Part shown: piece by piece, positions 7,846 to 16,928 of the stretch
Layout: every line of letters begins with the position of its first letter
Numbering within the stretch: position 1 is the first letter of the stretch
Source of the DNA: Streptomyces capitiformicae
GTDB lineage: Bacteria > Actinomycetota > Actinomycetes > Streptomycetales > Streptomycetaceae
Length of the DNA stretch: 64,000 nt
Direction of reading: 5' to 3'
Assembly: GCF_002214185.1 (NCBI RefSeq)
Contig: NZ_CP022161.1
Span: 7,447,486-7,511,485 of the forward strand
Translations under genes and position numbers: made by a program
Notes under the pieces: generated by a model
Seen by the model: only the letters and a program-made list of their open reading frames with translations
The model's database searches: none
What the model was told of the DNA's origin: nothing

Positions 7846-8958
7846 TTAACTTGCCGCCACCTTCGATCCTACTGCGGCTTTCTGGCGGCGCTGCTGTACG
7901 ACTCTCCGGTACGTGGCCTGAGCGTATTCGCTAATCTCGATGCGGTCCATGAGCTTGCGTGTGATCGCTTCCTCCCCGCTCATGACGGCTTCGATTGCGG
8001 ATTCACGGAACAGATCGGTGAGGGCACAGATGCTGCCATCGGTGCGGTCGTAGAAGTAGGAACACAGCTTCACGAGTTGGCCGGGCCTGTGCCTGTACAG
8101 CACGAGAGTGTCCTCCAGCGCTTTGACGGTCTCCGCCCATTCGAGCTTTTCCTGAGCAGTTTTTCATCCGAACTCGCGGACCGGGTAGCGAGTGTTTCGT
8201 CCTGAGGTTTGGGTGGCCCGCGAGGCCGCCTGGCCTTCGAGGAACAGTCCGGATTTCTCAAGGTCGACGCCGGTGTAGACGAACGTTGCCGCGGTTTCGT
8301 TGGCGATGTATTTCAAGTGATCGTTGACCACTCGGCCCTCTTTTGCGGACATGTCCAAGAAGTGCACATCATCAATGATCACGAGCTCCGTGCCGACGTC
8401 CGACAGGACGGAGAGCACGTGGTTGGTGATGTCGGTCTGCGTATCCCGGCCGCGTTGCACCATGCCGAGGTAGTCGGCCAACAGTACCGAGAGGTCCTTG
8501 GGCGTGGCTCTGGCCGGAATGCTGAGATAGACGACGGGTGTGTAGTCGATGATCATCCCGTTGGATTCATAGCCGTCCTGAAACCGCTCCGGGTGCTTGC
8601 GGCGCAGCCGCCTCTCATAGCGGGCGGCAAACAACTTGACGAGGGTGGACTTGCCGACAGTGGGAGGGCCGTCGAAGACAAGGCCGGCTCTGGCCCCCGC
8701 AGCCCGCCGGGCGTTGGCCTTCATCCTGCGTCCCATCAGGTAGTGCAGACGCTTGACCTGGGAAGTGTCGATGATCGTGAGCGCACTGTGATAGTTGTCG
8801 CGATCCTCATTGAGGTCGTCCTTGTCGTCATCCGACAGCTTCAAGTACTCCTCGTACGGCGGCATGACGGGCTGCTCGGGGGCGCGACTATCGCGGTAGC
8901 GCCGCCATTCCTCCTTATTGCGGGGTTCGGCTAGGCCGGGGTGTCGGAAGGTGCTCAC
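7846..8958 (-). pseudogene. TniB/TnsC-type AAA ATPase, interrupted by in-frame TGA
   Basis: The frame from GTG 8958 (VSTFRHPGLAEP) to the TAA at 7846 would give 369 residues but has a TGA at 8164-8166. Before it: Walker A GPPTVGKSTLVK, Walker B ELVIIDDVHFLD and the sensor-like TFVYTGVDLEK. After it the same frame continues as KTAQEKLEW and LVLYRHRPGQLVKL, which is clearly the C-terminal lid region of TniB, so no frameshift is involved. The missing residue was probably encoded by a codon one base from TGA, such as TGG or CGA. This ATPase normally bridges TniQ and the transposase. AGGAG lies just upstream of the GTG. A truncated 264-residue product would lack the C-terminal domain. Confidence 0.85.
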
Positions 8959-8966
8959 ACAGGCTC

Positions 8967-11057
8967 CTAGATCGCGTCGGGGTCCCAGACATCTGCGGCC
9001 CTGACCTTGCTCAAGTCGAGGTCGCCCCATTCGCCGGGCTCTGTTTCCTCGTCCGCGGCGTCGGGCACGGCGGTCAGCGGAGGGTGGTTGTTGACGGGTG
9101 CGTCGTCGCGCTGCACGTCGCGGCTCTGCGCCGCCCCTCGGTGTGCGTCCCGCGTGTGACGCTTGCGGTCGGCAGCGGTCCAGGTCTCAGGCGCGTCTGT
9201 GCGGTTCTGCAGGTCGGTCAGAGCCTGAGCTACCGCTTCTTGGTCCTCGGGTGCACGGCCGCGCAGGGTGATGAGCCGTTTCGCCTCCCGCAGCGTGATG
9301 TCGGTGAACGGCTGGTGCTCTCCGAGCGCATGCGTCCAGCGCAGTACGTGCCAGCGGCCGTCGGAGGGATCAAGAAAGTAGGCGTGCAGCAGGTTCCGCG
9401 GGTCATAGCGGATGGGCCACAGTTCGCCGGGGTAGGGAGCCTTGGCCTTCCAGTAGCGGTACAGGATGTCGGCGTTGTACGTCAGGTGGTTCAGCTCGAC
9501 CCCGTAGGGGTGGACTACGCGCTTGGCAATCGGCAGCAGCTCGAAGTACACGTTGGCTTCGCGGGGACAGTCCACGTAGCCAGCCGAGCCGAGCGCCATG
9601 GCGTACGCCTCGTTCGGGGAGACGCGCAGGTCTGGGAAGCCGTGCAGGGTGAGCCCGCGATGATGTCTGCGCTGGTAGACGGCGATGACGTACTCCGCGA
9701 AGAACTCGGTGAGTTCGTCGATGGTCCACCGGGCCTGCTCTTCGGCAGTGCGGCCGCGGTGTGCGACGTTGAGGCCCTTGTAGCCGGCTACGTGCTCGGC
9801 GAATTGCTCGCGGATGGTCTTGAAGAGTCTTTCCACGTTCGGCTTGTCAGTGGGTTTGAGCTTGCGCGCGTCCTGAAGGTCGATCTTCCAGCGGGTGCAG
9901 GCGCGCCAGACAACGTCGGACTTGTAGGGCTTGCCGTGGTCGTAGAGCAGCGTCTCGGGGTAGATGACCGGCCGAGCGGCGGCCTCGGCCAGACGCTCGT
10001 CCACGGTCAGCAGCCGCTCGTATGGGACGCGGAGCATCTGATAGCGCAGGGCATCAGACCAGCCGGGTCGCATCATTTCCGGCGTCATGACGTCGGCCAG
10101 CAACAGACCGATGTCGATGGCCTTGGTCCCCTCGGGCGTGAGCCGCCAAGCCAGGAGGGAACGGGTGGCCACGTCGAGGGCGATGGTGAGTTCCACGCGG
10201 ATCGTGCTCGTGGTACCGGGGTCGTAGGCGAGGACGTCGAGCGGGGTGGTGTCGAGCATGACCACTTCGCCGGGGCGGGTGGCGATGACGTTGCCGAAGG
10301 GCCGGTCGGGCTGGTTCGCGGCCGAGGACCGCTGGTAGGCCGGGGCAGAGGGGCTGATGTCCAGCAAGTGGGCGACCGCGCGTCGGAAGATGTCCCGGCT
10401 CGGCAGCGCAACGGCACCGGCGCCGTGGTCGGCATCGAGACGGTTCTGAGTACGCCGGTAGAAGCGGTTGCCGATGGTCGCGGAGCTGTCAGCGCGTTCG
10501 GCGGCCGCCTGATCGCGAATGGCCTGGACCACACGTGGATCGAGGTTCCTCAAGGGGTTTGGCACGCGGGCCTTGCGCTTGTCCACGAGCCCTCAGAGAC
10601 CGTTCTCCGTGCGCCGTGCCCACAGCTTCCACATCCACCGTTCCGTCACGCCGAGCTCCTGTGCCTTGGCCTGAACACGGACGACTTGGGGAAGCGCAGG
10701 ATCGTATTGCGGGCGGGGCTCGTCCGCGGCAGCGCTGAGCGGGTCACCGGAGCGGTAGCCCGTCATGGCCTCCAGTAGATGGGCCTCTAGTTTCAGTGCG
10801 GCGTCCTTCACAGCTTTGTCCAGGCTTGCCAGGACGCCGGCTGGATCGGGGTGGGCATCGGCATCCATCAGTGCCGTGGGCGGCGGTTCGACCGCCGCAC
10901 GGAAGCTGCTGTCAGCGAGCAGGACCGACAGCATGATGGTCTGCGCGCGGCCGTTCTCCGACCGCAGGCGCACGGTGGCACCGTCGAGCCCCGCGACCTG
11001 GTGCCGTTCCTCCTCGAACTCGATCCAGTCGGTGACGGCGAGCCGGTGGCTGCTCAT
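8967..11057 (-). pseudogene. TnsB-type DDE transposase, interrupted by in-frame TGA
   Basis: From ATG 11057 the frame reads MSSHRLAVTDWIEFEEERH, an N-terminal region ending ERWMWKLWARRTENGL, then TGA at 10593-10595, then in the same frame GLVDKRKARVPNPL and the catalytic core. The normal linker in this family reads like GLWGLVDKR, so TGA most likely replaced TGG. Catalytic residues can be placed at VMLDTTPLD (D), LLYDHGKPY (D) and DKPNVERLF (E). Total length about 695 residues, matching TnsB. A GTG at 10586 could restart translation but has no good ribosome binding site and would leave out the N-terminal DNA-binding region. The ATG overlaps the tnsA stop (ATGA). Confidence 0.88.
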
Positions 11058-11821
11058 GCGGGACTCCGTAGGTCTGCGGCTCGCACATGGGTGTGATCGC
11101 GCAGAGGGCGGGTCTGGTCGAAGGCAAGCCGGTGGTGCCACATGAGGTGGTAGATCACGGACCGCGCGAGTTCGGGCACAGGCTGGAAGCTCACCAAGTC
11201 GCCAATGGCCACGGATCTTTGGGCGAGTATTAGCAAGCGATCGACGAGAGCCTTCCCGGCCAACAGGGGCCGGCGGTAGCCGGCGAGCCAGGAAACGATG
11301 GCCCAGCGCAGCGCATCGGGTTCGCCCACCATGGCGTAGTCCCAGCCGATCCGCTGGCACAGCTCGGCTGTCCGACGGGCCTGGCAGATAACGGCGGGCA
11401 CTGCCATACGCCCGTCTTCCTTCACGTCCAGCAGCAGCACCGAGCCGTCGCGCCGACGAGCGCAAAGATCTGGCGTGTGCCGCCAGGGGCCCTCAGTATC
11501 GTGGCCGTCGATGGTGAAGGGCTGGGCGCTGAATGAAACCACCTCAGGGGCGAAGTCGAGCAGCTTCATCCATTTCGACTCCAGGTACGACTCGTAGTCG
11601 ATCATCCGGTCTGTCGTCGCCGACCAGTAGTGGCCGGGGGTGTGGTGTTGTCCTGCATGAGAGGGGATCTTGCGGGCGGGGAGTGCGTCCTCGAAGGTCA
11701 CTGCGGCAGCCTGGGAGGCAGGGATGAGGCGTTCCGTGCCGCAGGGGTCGTAGTACTGGAGGAAAGTTCGGTCGGGAGCGGCGCGCACCGGTCGAAGCGT
11801 GCGTGTTCGCCGTGGGCTCAT
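11054..11821 (-). CDS. TnsA-like transposase endonuclease subunit
   Basis: 255 residues from ATG 11821, which overlaps the tniQ2 stop. TnsA cuts the 5' ends of the element so that transposition is cut-and-paste. The restriction-enzyme-like active site is intact by eye: DYESYLESKWMKLLDFAPEV (E), WRHTPDLCARR (D) and LLLDVKEDG with the catalytic lysine. The frame has no internal stop, which makes this the only undamaged gene of the module. The C-terminal region ends RAADLRSPA and overlaps tnsB by four bases. Without working TnsB and TniB it should be idle. Confidence 0.88.
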   Translation of the reverse strand: MSPRRTRTLRPVRAAPDRTFLQYYDPCGTERLIPASQAAAVTFEDALPARKIPSHAGQHHTPGHYWSATTDRMIDYESYLESKWMKLLDFAPEVVSFSAQPFTIDGHDTEGPWRHTPDLCARRRDGSVLLLDVKEDGRMAVPAVICQARRTAELCQRIGWDYAMVGEPDALRWAIVSWLAGYRRPLLAGKALVDRLLILAQRSVAIGDLVSFQPVPELARSVIYHLMWHHRLAFDQTRPLRDHTHVRAADLRSPA

Positions 11822-13140
11822 GAGATCCCCTTGTCGGAAAGGTGGGTCGTCCCCCAGACAACGAGGGCAGTAGCGGCTTGCGGGGGCAGACGGGTTTGGA
11901 AGCGCCACCAGCCCACGCGTATCGATTCCGCCGTGGCGTTACCCCATTCCTGCCTGTAGGCGGGCGCCTCGTGCGGATCACCACTGGTGAAGCGCTGCCA
12001 GATCCAGGCCGCAGCGTGGCGCCGTCGCTGAGGAGTGACGGACATCCCAAGGGGACGGAAGACAGGCGTGAGTACGCCCGCGGGGAGTTCACACAGGTCT
12101 GCAAGAGCAGCTCTGCGGGCGGCATAGTCGACCAGCCCGCGTTCCTGAAGACGTTCCGCCACCAGCGTCACCGACTCCCAGAACGCGTCCGCGTCGGAGA
12201 TTCGCCGGACAACCTTGGTGGCGGCACGTATGGCCTTGCCGCCGTCCATGTCCAATACCTCCGCGGCGCGCGGCCAACTGGATGCGCCCGCCAGGCGGGC
12301 CAGGGCCAGGGCGGTGAACCGCCTTCCCCACAACGGACTGGTTCCGGGCAGATGCGCGGCAACCAGCTCGCTGTAGTCCGCAGCATCAGTGAGATGAGGA
12401 ACGTGACAGGGACTGATTCCCACTGGTCTGACGGCTGTGAGGGCGCCGACAACACGTGAGGAACGAGGAGCAACGGCAGCCATCATTTCGTTGATGACGG
12501 TGGGGCGGCGCATCTTGCGAAGCCGGTCTCCGACACCGGCGGCCCGTTGCAGGTCCGCCAGGCGCCGGGCCCATGGAGCCAGTACTTGTGCACCGCTCTC
12601 GAAGTTCGGGGCATCGAGGACAGCGGAAGCCAGCGCCAAATAGGCCATGGCGTGAGCGGCTGTTGCAGGCATTGCTCCGAGGTGACTCGCACTACCGCTG
12701 CGGATGGCCTGGCGCCGTCGACGGTCTTCTGCCACCGCTTGGGCCATGTAGCCCGGGAAGACGGAGACATCGGTCTCATCAGAGGCGAGACGGGCCATGG
12801 CTGTCAGCAGTCGTAGGGAAGCAAACCATTCGCTCGAGGAGACAGACGTACCTGCCACGGACCCTTCAGCTCCGTCTGCGATGGCAAGTACCCGCAGCTG
12901 GAGAACAGCTAAGGAGTCGTTCACGGCTACTGTCGGCATGTCCTTGTACTGCTGCGGGCACAGTCCGCCGCGGCGACCACCACGGGCTGACGGCCCGCCA
13001 GGTGGACGATTGCCGCATTCACCGGGACCAGGCAGCGGAGGCCGCGAGAGCAGGCCACGTTGGTTGCTGTGGTTGCCGCGCCTGAGCCGGATGCCGCACG
13101 TGTGAGGTTCCCCCGAGATGCGGAGGATGGTGACAGAGGG
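11818..13140 (-). pseudogene. TniQ family protein (tniQ2), 5' part missing
   Basis: A frame open from 13140 down to 11818 includes a cysteine-containing segment [15 protein letters not shown] and [10 protein letters not shown]...LCPQQYK typical of the TniQ zinc region, then a long helical part and the C-terminal VWGTTHLSDKGIS. The expected N-terminal domain (LP...EGEAFHSW type) is absent: in-frame TGA occurs at 13141-13143 and rpoA sequence begins about 45 bases beyond. The first ATG inside is at 12939 and would give 373 residues lacking the zinc region. It is therefore a 5'-truncated gene. The break may coincide with the rearrangement that destroyed rpoA. Confidence 0.75.
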
Positions 13141-13186
13141 TCAGATGGGACTCATGAGAGGACCTATGACCATGGCTGCGCCCATC

Positions 13187-13534
13187 GACACCGGCCGGGG
13201 GCGCGATGTCGGCGGCGGTGACCAGACCCGGGCCCTGCTTGCGCAGGTACATCACGACCGGCTCGTCGTGCTCCGAGGAGACGACCAGCTGCTTGATGTT
13301 GAGGATCAGGTCGGTGACGTCCTCCTTGACGCCCGGCACGGTGGTGAACTCGTGCAGGACACCGTCGATGCGGATGCTGGTGACAGCCGCACCGGGGATC
13401 GACGACAGGAGCGTACGGCGCAGGGAGTTGCCGAGGGTGTAGCCGAAGCCCGGCTCCAGCGGCTCGATCACGAACCGGGAGCGGAACTCGTCGACGACCT
13501 CTTCGGTCAACGAGGGACGCTGAGCGATCAGCAT
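13187..13534 (-). pseudogene. rpoA: RNA polymerase alpha subunit, first 116 codons only
   Basis: The frame from ATG 13534 is the Streptomyces alpha subunit ([53 protein letters not shown]) up to ADIAPPAGV at residue 116. The normal next residues EVHNPDLVLATL are replaced by [12 protein letters not shown] from the transposon side. The frame continues to a stop at 13019, giving a 171-residue chimera. The rest of the N-terminal dimerisation domain and the whole C-terminal domain of the usual 340 residues are missing, so it cannot act as alpha. The upstream gene rpsK and the spacing are normal. Downstream, rplQ is absent. Confidence 0.93.
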
Positions 13535-13620
13535 GTTGCGTTCCTTCTGTCAGGGGCGCCCGCTATTTGACGCCCTGCCACCGGGCGGTAACCCGATATG
13601 GAAACTGTGTTACAAGGGTA

Positions 13621-13654
13621 CGGGCGATACGGCCCCGAAGAGCCGTACCGCCCG
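13621..13654 (-). promoter_or_regulatory. Hairpin in the rpsK-rpoA spacer
   Basis: CGGGCGATACGGC pairs with GCCGTACCGCCCG around a short loop, with one mismatch. It lies after the rpsK stop and before the rpoA start. With no U-tract it may be a processing or attenuation element in the alpha operon. Confidence 0.45.
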
Positions 13655-13686
13655 AAATCCTCAGACCAAGCAGCCTGCGTCGAAGA

Positions 13687-14091
13687 TCAGACGCGACGGC
13701 GCTTGGGCGGACGGCACCCGTTGTGCGGGGTCGGGGTCACGTCCTGGATGGAGCCGACCTCGAGACCGGTCGCCTGGAGCGAACGGATGGCGGTCTCACG
13801 ACCGGAACCCGGGCCCTTGACGAACACGTCGACCTTGCGCATGCCGTGCTCCTGGGCGCGGCGGGCAGCCGACTCGGCGGCCATCTGCGCGGCGAACGGC
13901 GTGGACTTCCGGGAGCCCTTGAAGCCGACGTGGCCGGCGGAGGCCCAGGAGATCACGTTGCCGGACGGGTCCGTGATCGAGACGATCGTGTTGTTGAACG
14001 TGCTCTTGATGTGCGCGTGGCCGTGAGCGACGTTCTTCTTTTCCTTGCGGCGCACCTTCTTGGCAGCGCCCTGACGACCCTTGGGGGGCAT
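13687..14091 (-). CDS. rpsK: 30S ribosomal protein S11
   Basis: 134 residues. It carries the S11 signatures [15 protein letters not shown] and [15 protein letters not shown] and the conserved end [18 protein letters not shown]11 sits on the platform of the small subunit near the mRNA exit and contacts S7 and S18. The very basic N-terminus ([11 protein letters not shown]) binds 16S rRNA. It follows rpsM by 70 bases and precedes the cut rpoA. Sequence and length are normal, so the damage in rpoA has not reached it. Confidence 0.97.
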   Translation of the reverse strand: MPPKGRQGAAKKVRRKEKKNVAHGHAHIKSTFNNTIVSITDPSGNVISWASAGHVGFKGSRKSTPFAAQMAAESAARRAQEHGMRKVDVFVKGPGSGRETAIRSLQATGLEVGSIQDVTPTPHNGCRPPKRRRV

Positions 14092-14161
14092 CTACTAACT
14101 CCTACGGGGAGGTGGTCGGTCCTACAGCGAAGACCGCTGATGAAGCGTTGTCCGCTGAGGA

Positions 14162-14542
14162 CTACTTCTTGCCCGGCTTCTTCTTACCGGCGATGGCGCG
14201 ACGCGGGCCCTTGCGGGTGCGGGCGTTGGTGCTGGTGCGCTGACCGCGGACGGGCAGACCACGACGGTGACGGAGACCCTGGTAGCAGCCGATCTCCACC
14301 TTGCGGCGGATGTCGGCCTGGATCTCACGACGGAGGTCACCCTCGGTCTTGATGTTGTTGTCCACGTACTCGCGGATCGCGACGAGCTGCTCCTCGGAGA
14401 GGTCGCGAACGCGGGTGTTCGGGTCGACGCCGGTCGCTGCCAGCGTCTCCTGGGAGAGGGTCCGGCCGATGCCGAACACGTAGGTGAGGGCGACCTCCAC
14501 GCGCTTGTCGCGCGGGATGTCAACACCGGAAACGCGTGCCAT
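14162..14542 (-). CDS. rpsM: 30S ribosomal protein S13
   Basis: 126 residues starting [20 protein letters not shown], with the helix-two-turns-helix region [14 protein letters not shown], the conserved [17 protein letters not shown] and a lysine-rich tail KKKPGKK that reaches towards the P-site tRNA. S13 forms the head bridges B1a and B1b with the 50S subunit. It heads the rpsM-rpsK-rpoA group. No anomalies. Confidence 0.97.
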   Translation of the reverse strand: MARVSGVDIPRDKRVEVALTYVFGIGRTLSQETLAATGVDPNTRVRDLSEEQLVAIREYVDNNIKTEGDLRREIQADIRRKVEIGCYQGLRHRRGLPVRGQRTSTNARTRKGPRRAIAGKKKPGKK

Positions 14543-14732
14543 TCAATGGCTCCTGGTGATCTTCGGAGGTCTTCCGCAGAACCGGTTCCCAGCCGCCGTA
14601 CCAGGTACGAACTGGGTCCCCGGCCTCCGAGCCGGGGGTGTCAGACACCGAAGCGCCTGGATCCTGCGTATGAACATATTCAGCTTGCGTCGCGCGAATC
14701 TCTGCGAATCGAGCAGAGGGATCGGTCGTGCG

Positions 14733-14846
14733 TCAGCCCTGGCGCTGCTTGTGGCGCGGGTTCTCGCAGATGACCATGACCCGACCGTGACGGCGGATCA
14801 CCCTGCACTTGTCGCAGATCTTCTTGACGCTCGGCTTGACCTTCAT
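14733..14846 (-). CDS. rpmJ: 50S ribosomal protein L36, zinc-binding form
   Basis: A 37-residue protein, [17 protein letters not shown] to NPRHKQRQG. It keeps the zinc ribbon: Cys11 and Cys14 (ICDKC), Cys27 (VICEN) and His32. This is the zinc-containing version; Streptomyces genomes often also encode a zinc-free paralogue controlled by Zur, which is not in this window. It lies between infA and rpsM. Confidence 0.96.
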   Translation of the reverse strand: MKVKPSVKKICDKCRVIRRHGRVMVICENPRHKQRQG

Positions 14847-14918
14847 GGGGTGAGGTTCTCCGGGTCAGTGCCACCACCCGCGTCCCGGTGACCGGGCCAC
14901 GGAGTGCGGGGGCAAGAT

Positions 14919-15140
14919 CTACTTGTAGCGGTAGACGATCCGGCCACGCGTCAGGTCGTACGGAGACAGCTCCACCACGACCCGGTCGTCAGGGAGGATG
15001 CGGATGTAGTGCATACGCATCTTGCCGCTGATGTGTGCCAGGACCTGGTGGCCGTTCTGGAGCTCGACCTTGAACATGGCGTTCGGCAGAGACTCAACGA
15101 CAGTGCCCTCGATCTCGATGGCACCTTGCTTCTTGGCCAC
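14919..15140 (-). CDS. infA: Translation initiation factor IF-1
   Basis: 73 residues from GTG 15140: [16 protein letters not shown], the OB-fold core [19 protein letters not shown] and the end [13 protein letters not shown]-1 occupies the A site of the 30S subunit during initiation and supports IF-2 and IF-3. The longer upstream open frame (to 15206) lacks IF-1 similarity, so GTG is taken as the start. A gap of 167 bases separates it from map upstream, so it may have its own promoter. Confidence 0.96.
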   Translation of the reverse strand: MAKKQGAIEIEGTVVESLPNAMFKVELQNGHQVLAHISGKMRMHYIRILPDDRVVVELSPYDLTRGRIVYRYK

Positions 15141-15285
15141 GCTTCGCCCTTCGAATCGACTACCTTGATCGACTCCACGTAACCGAATGAGGACACACGG
15201 AAACACGAGAGCCGACGAGTCAGTCTACGTCAGGGCTCCCGGAAACACGAATTCGGCTAAGGATGCCCAACGAGGGAGATCATTA

Positions 15286-15306
15286 CGCGCCCCGAAGGGC
15301 GCGGGG
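15286..15306 (-). repeat. Common Streptomyces intergenic palindrome after map
   Basis: CGCGCCCCGAAGGGCGCG forms a 7-base-pair stem with a CGAA loop directly downstream of the map stop codon. Close variants of this sequence occur in many Streptomyces intergenic regions. It may help end the spc transcript before infA. Confidence 0.5.
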
Positions 15307-15307
15307 C

Positions 15308-16144
15308 TCAGCCCAACGGATCCGGCGCCGCAGTGATCCCGTGCTCGGCCAGCTTCGCCTTGCCCCCGTCGGGAGCCGTGAGTACCAGCGGCCCTGCCTC
15401 CGTCAGCGCCACCGAATGCTCCCAGTGGGACGACCACGTACCGTCCGTGGTCACCACGGTCCAGTCATCCGCCAGAACCTCGGTCTTCGGCGTCCCCAGG
15501 GACACCATCGGCTCGATGGCCAGACAGAACCCCGGCACCAGCTTCGGCCCCTTCCCCCGCCGCCGCTCCACGTAGTTCAGCAGGTGCGGGTCCATGTGCA
15601 TCTCGGTGCCGATCCCGTGGCCGCCGTAGTCCTCGACGATCCCGTACTTCCCGCCCCCCGGCTTCGGCTGCCGGCGGATGTACGTCTCGATCGCCCGGGA
15701 CACGTCGACCAGCCGGTTCCCCTGCTTCATGGCGGCGATCCCGGCCCACATCGACTCCTCGGTCACCCGCGACAGCTCAAGGAGTTCAGGAGCGTGCCCG
15801 GACCCCACGAACGCGGTGTACGCCGCGTCCCCGTGCCAGCCGTCGACGATGGCGCCGCAGTCGATGGAGATGATGTCCCCGTCCTTGAGGACGACCTCGT
15901 CGCTCGGGATCCCGTGCACCACGACTTCGTTGACCGATGTGCAGATGGTCGCCGGGAAACCGCCGTACCCGAGGAAGTTCGACTTGGCGCCGTGCTCCGC
16001 GATCACCTTGCGGGCCACGTCGTCGAGATCCTTCGTGGAGGCGCCCGGCACAGCGGCCTCCCGGGTGGCCGCGTGAATGGCGGCGACGACCAGCCCCGCC
16101 TCGCGCATCTTGGCGATCTGCTCGGGGCTCTTGATCTGCACCAT
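15308..16144 (-). CDS. map: Type I methionine aminopeptidase
   Basis: 278 residues. Removes the initiator methionine from new proteins. The five metal ligands of the pita-bread fold are visible: D in DCGAIVDGWHGDAAYT (two aspartates), H in YGGHGIGTEMH, E in CLAIEPMVS and E in SSHWEHSVALT. The N-terminus MVQIKSPEQIAKMREAG is standard, with no zinc-finger extension. It lies downstream of adk in the secY-adk-map arrangement common in actinobacteria; Streptomyces usually has further map paralogues elsewhere. Confidence 0.95.
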   Translation of the reverse strand: MVQIKSPEQIAKMREAGLVVAAIHAATREAAVPGASTKDLDDVARKVIAEHGAKSNFLGYGGFPATICTSVNEVVVHGIPSDEVVLKDGDIISIDCGAIVDGWHGDAAYTAFVGSGHAPELLELSRVTEESMWAGIAAMKQGNRLVDVSRAIETYIRRQPKPGGGKYGIVEDYGGHGIGTEMHMDPHLLNYVERRRGKGPKLVPGFCLAIEPMVSLGTPKTEVLADDWTVVTTDGTWSSHWEHSVALTEAGPLVLTAPDGGKAKLAEHGITAAPDPLG

Positions 16145-16224
16145 GGGGGCCTGCGCTCTCCGTCTTCTCTGCCTACGAAGCCTACGAACCCATCGGGCTC
16201 GGGGTTTTACCTACACAACAGTAC

Positions 16225-16255
16225 GGCCGCGGCGCCCATCCAGGGCACCGCGGCC
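16225..16255 (-). terminator. Hairpin between adk and map
   Basis: GGCCGCGG-C-GCCC pairs with GGGC-A-CCGCGGCC around ATCCA. The stem is strong but has no U-tract in the leftward direction. It could be a partial terminator or an RNA stability element within the operon. Confidence 0.5.
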
Positions 16256-16271
16256 GACGTACTACAGACAA

Positions 16272-16928
16272 CTACTTCTCGTCGCGCTTGAGGGCCTCCA
16301 TCGCGCGCGTGGTGACCTCCTCCACCTTGCCGAGGGCCGAGATCGTCACCACGAGGCCCTGGGCCTTGTAGTAGTCGATGATCGGCTCGGTCTGGGTGTG
16401 GTAGACCTCCAGACGCTTGCGGACGGTCTCCTCGGAGTCGTCGTCGCGCTGGTACAGCTCGCCGCCGCAGACGTCGCAGACGCCCTCCGCCTTCGGCTGC
16501 TTGTACGTGACGTGGAAGACGTGCGCCGAGTCGTTCCGGCAGATGCGCCGACCGGCGATCCGCTTGACGACCTCTTCCTCGGGGACCTCCAGGTCCAGCA
16601 CCGCGTCCAGCTTCATGCCCGCGTCCTGGAGCGTCACGTCCAGCGCCTCGGCCTGCGAGACATTGCGCGGGAAGCCGTCCAGCAGGAAGCCGTCCACGGC
16701 GTCCGGCTGGTCCATGCGGTCCTTCGCCATCGCGATGGTGACCTCGTCCGGCACCAGTTCGCCCTTGTCCATGTAGGACTTCGCGAGTTTGCCGAGTTCC
16801 GTCTTCTTGCTGATGTTGGCCCGGAACAGGTCGCCCGTGGAGATGTGGGGGATCGACAGGTTCTTGGCCAGGAACGCGGCCTGCGTTCCCTTACCCGCAC
16901 CCGGCGGCCCGACGAGGACGATTCGCAT
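16272..16928 (-). CDS. adk: Adenylate kinase
   Basis: 218 residues. Interconverts ATP plus AMP and two ADP. The P-loop is VGPPGAGKGTQAAFLAK, the AMP-binding region has STGDLFRANI and DGFPRNVSQAEAL, and the LID is the long form with a zinc-type arrangement (ICRNDSAHVFH, then CDVCGGELYQRDDD). The ATG overlaps the stop of secY (TGATG), so translation is probably coupled. Cytosolic housekeeping enzyme of normal length. Confidence 0.97.
   Translation of the reverse strand: MRIVLVGPPGAGKGTQAAFLAKNLSIPHISTGDLFRANISKKTELGKLAKSYMDKGELVPDEVTIAMAKDRMDQPDAVDGFLLDGFPRNVSQAEALDVTLQDAGMKLDAVLDLEVPEEEVVKRIAGRRICRNDSAHVFHVTYKQPKAEGVCDVCGGELYQRDDDSEETVRKRLEVYHTQTEPIIDYYKAQGLVVTISALGKVEEVTTRAMEALKRDEK

Larger units (their letters stand above)
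7107..13186 (-). mobile_element. Tn7-like (TnsA/TnsB/TniB/TniQ) transposon, degenerate
   Basis: A leftward five-gene transposition module, tniQ2-tnsA-tnsB-tniB-tniQ1, with TGATG- or ATGA-type overlaps. Its base composition is visibly lower in GC than its neighbours. The left limit is set at TGTCGG (7107), followed by repeated AGTTCAGT motifs. The right limit is the break in rpoA (13186/13187). No cargo gene is present. Four of the five genes are damaged: in-frame TGA in tnsB and tniB, an internal deletion in tniQ1, and loss of the 5' part of tniQ2. The five bases flanking the two limits differ (CCGCA and CCGGC), so there is no target duplication, and the right end shows no convincing match to the left. 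The right end proper is probably lost. Confidence 0.8.

Noticed and set aside
10593..10595. Selenocysteine or recoded TGA in tnsB and tniB
   Set aside because: No selenocysteine-type structure was recognised after either codon, the positions are linkers, and the other tniQ genes are already damaged, so nonsense mutation is simpler.
10586..10595. Split tnsB as two normal genes
   Set aside because: The GTG at 10586 has no good ribosome binding site and the upstream part ends exactly inside a conserved linker, so interruption of one gene fits better.
13183..13190. TGTCG at the rpoA junction as the transposon's right end
   Set aside because: The bases GGTGTCGA are also normal rpoA sequence, the match to the left end is only five bases, and there is no target duplication. 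It is too weak to call an end.
14680..14877. 65-codon minus-strand frame over rpmJ
   Set aside because: It is in the wrong frame; the L36 sequence with its zinc ligands lies in another frame at 14733-14846.
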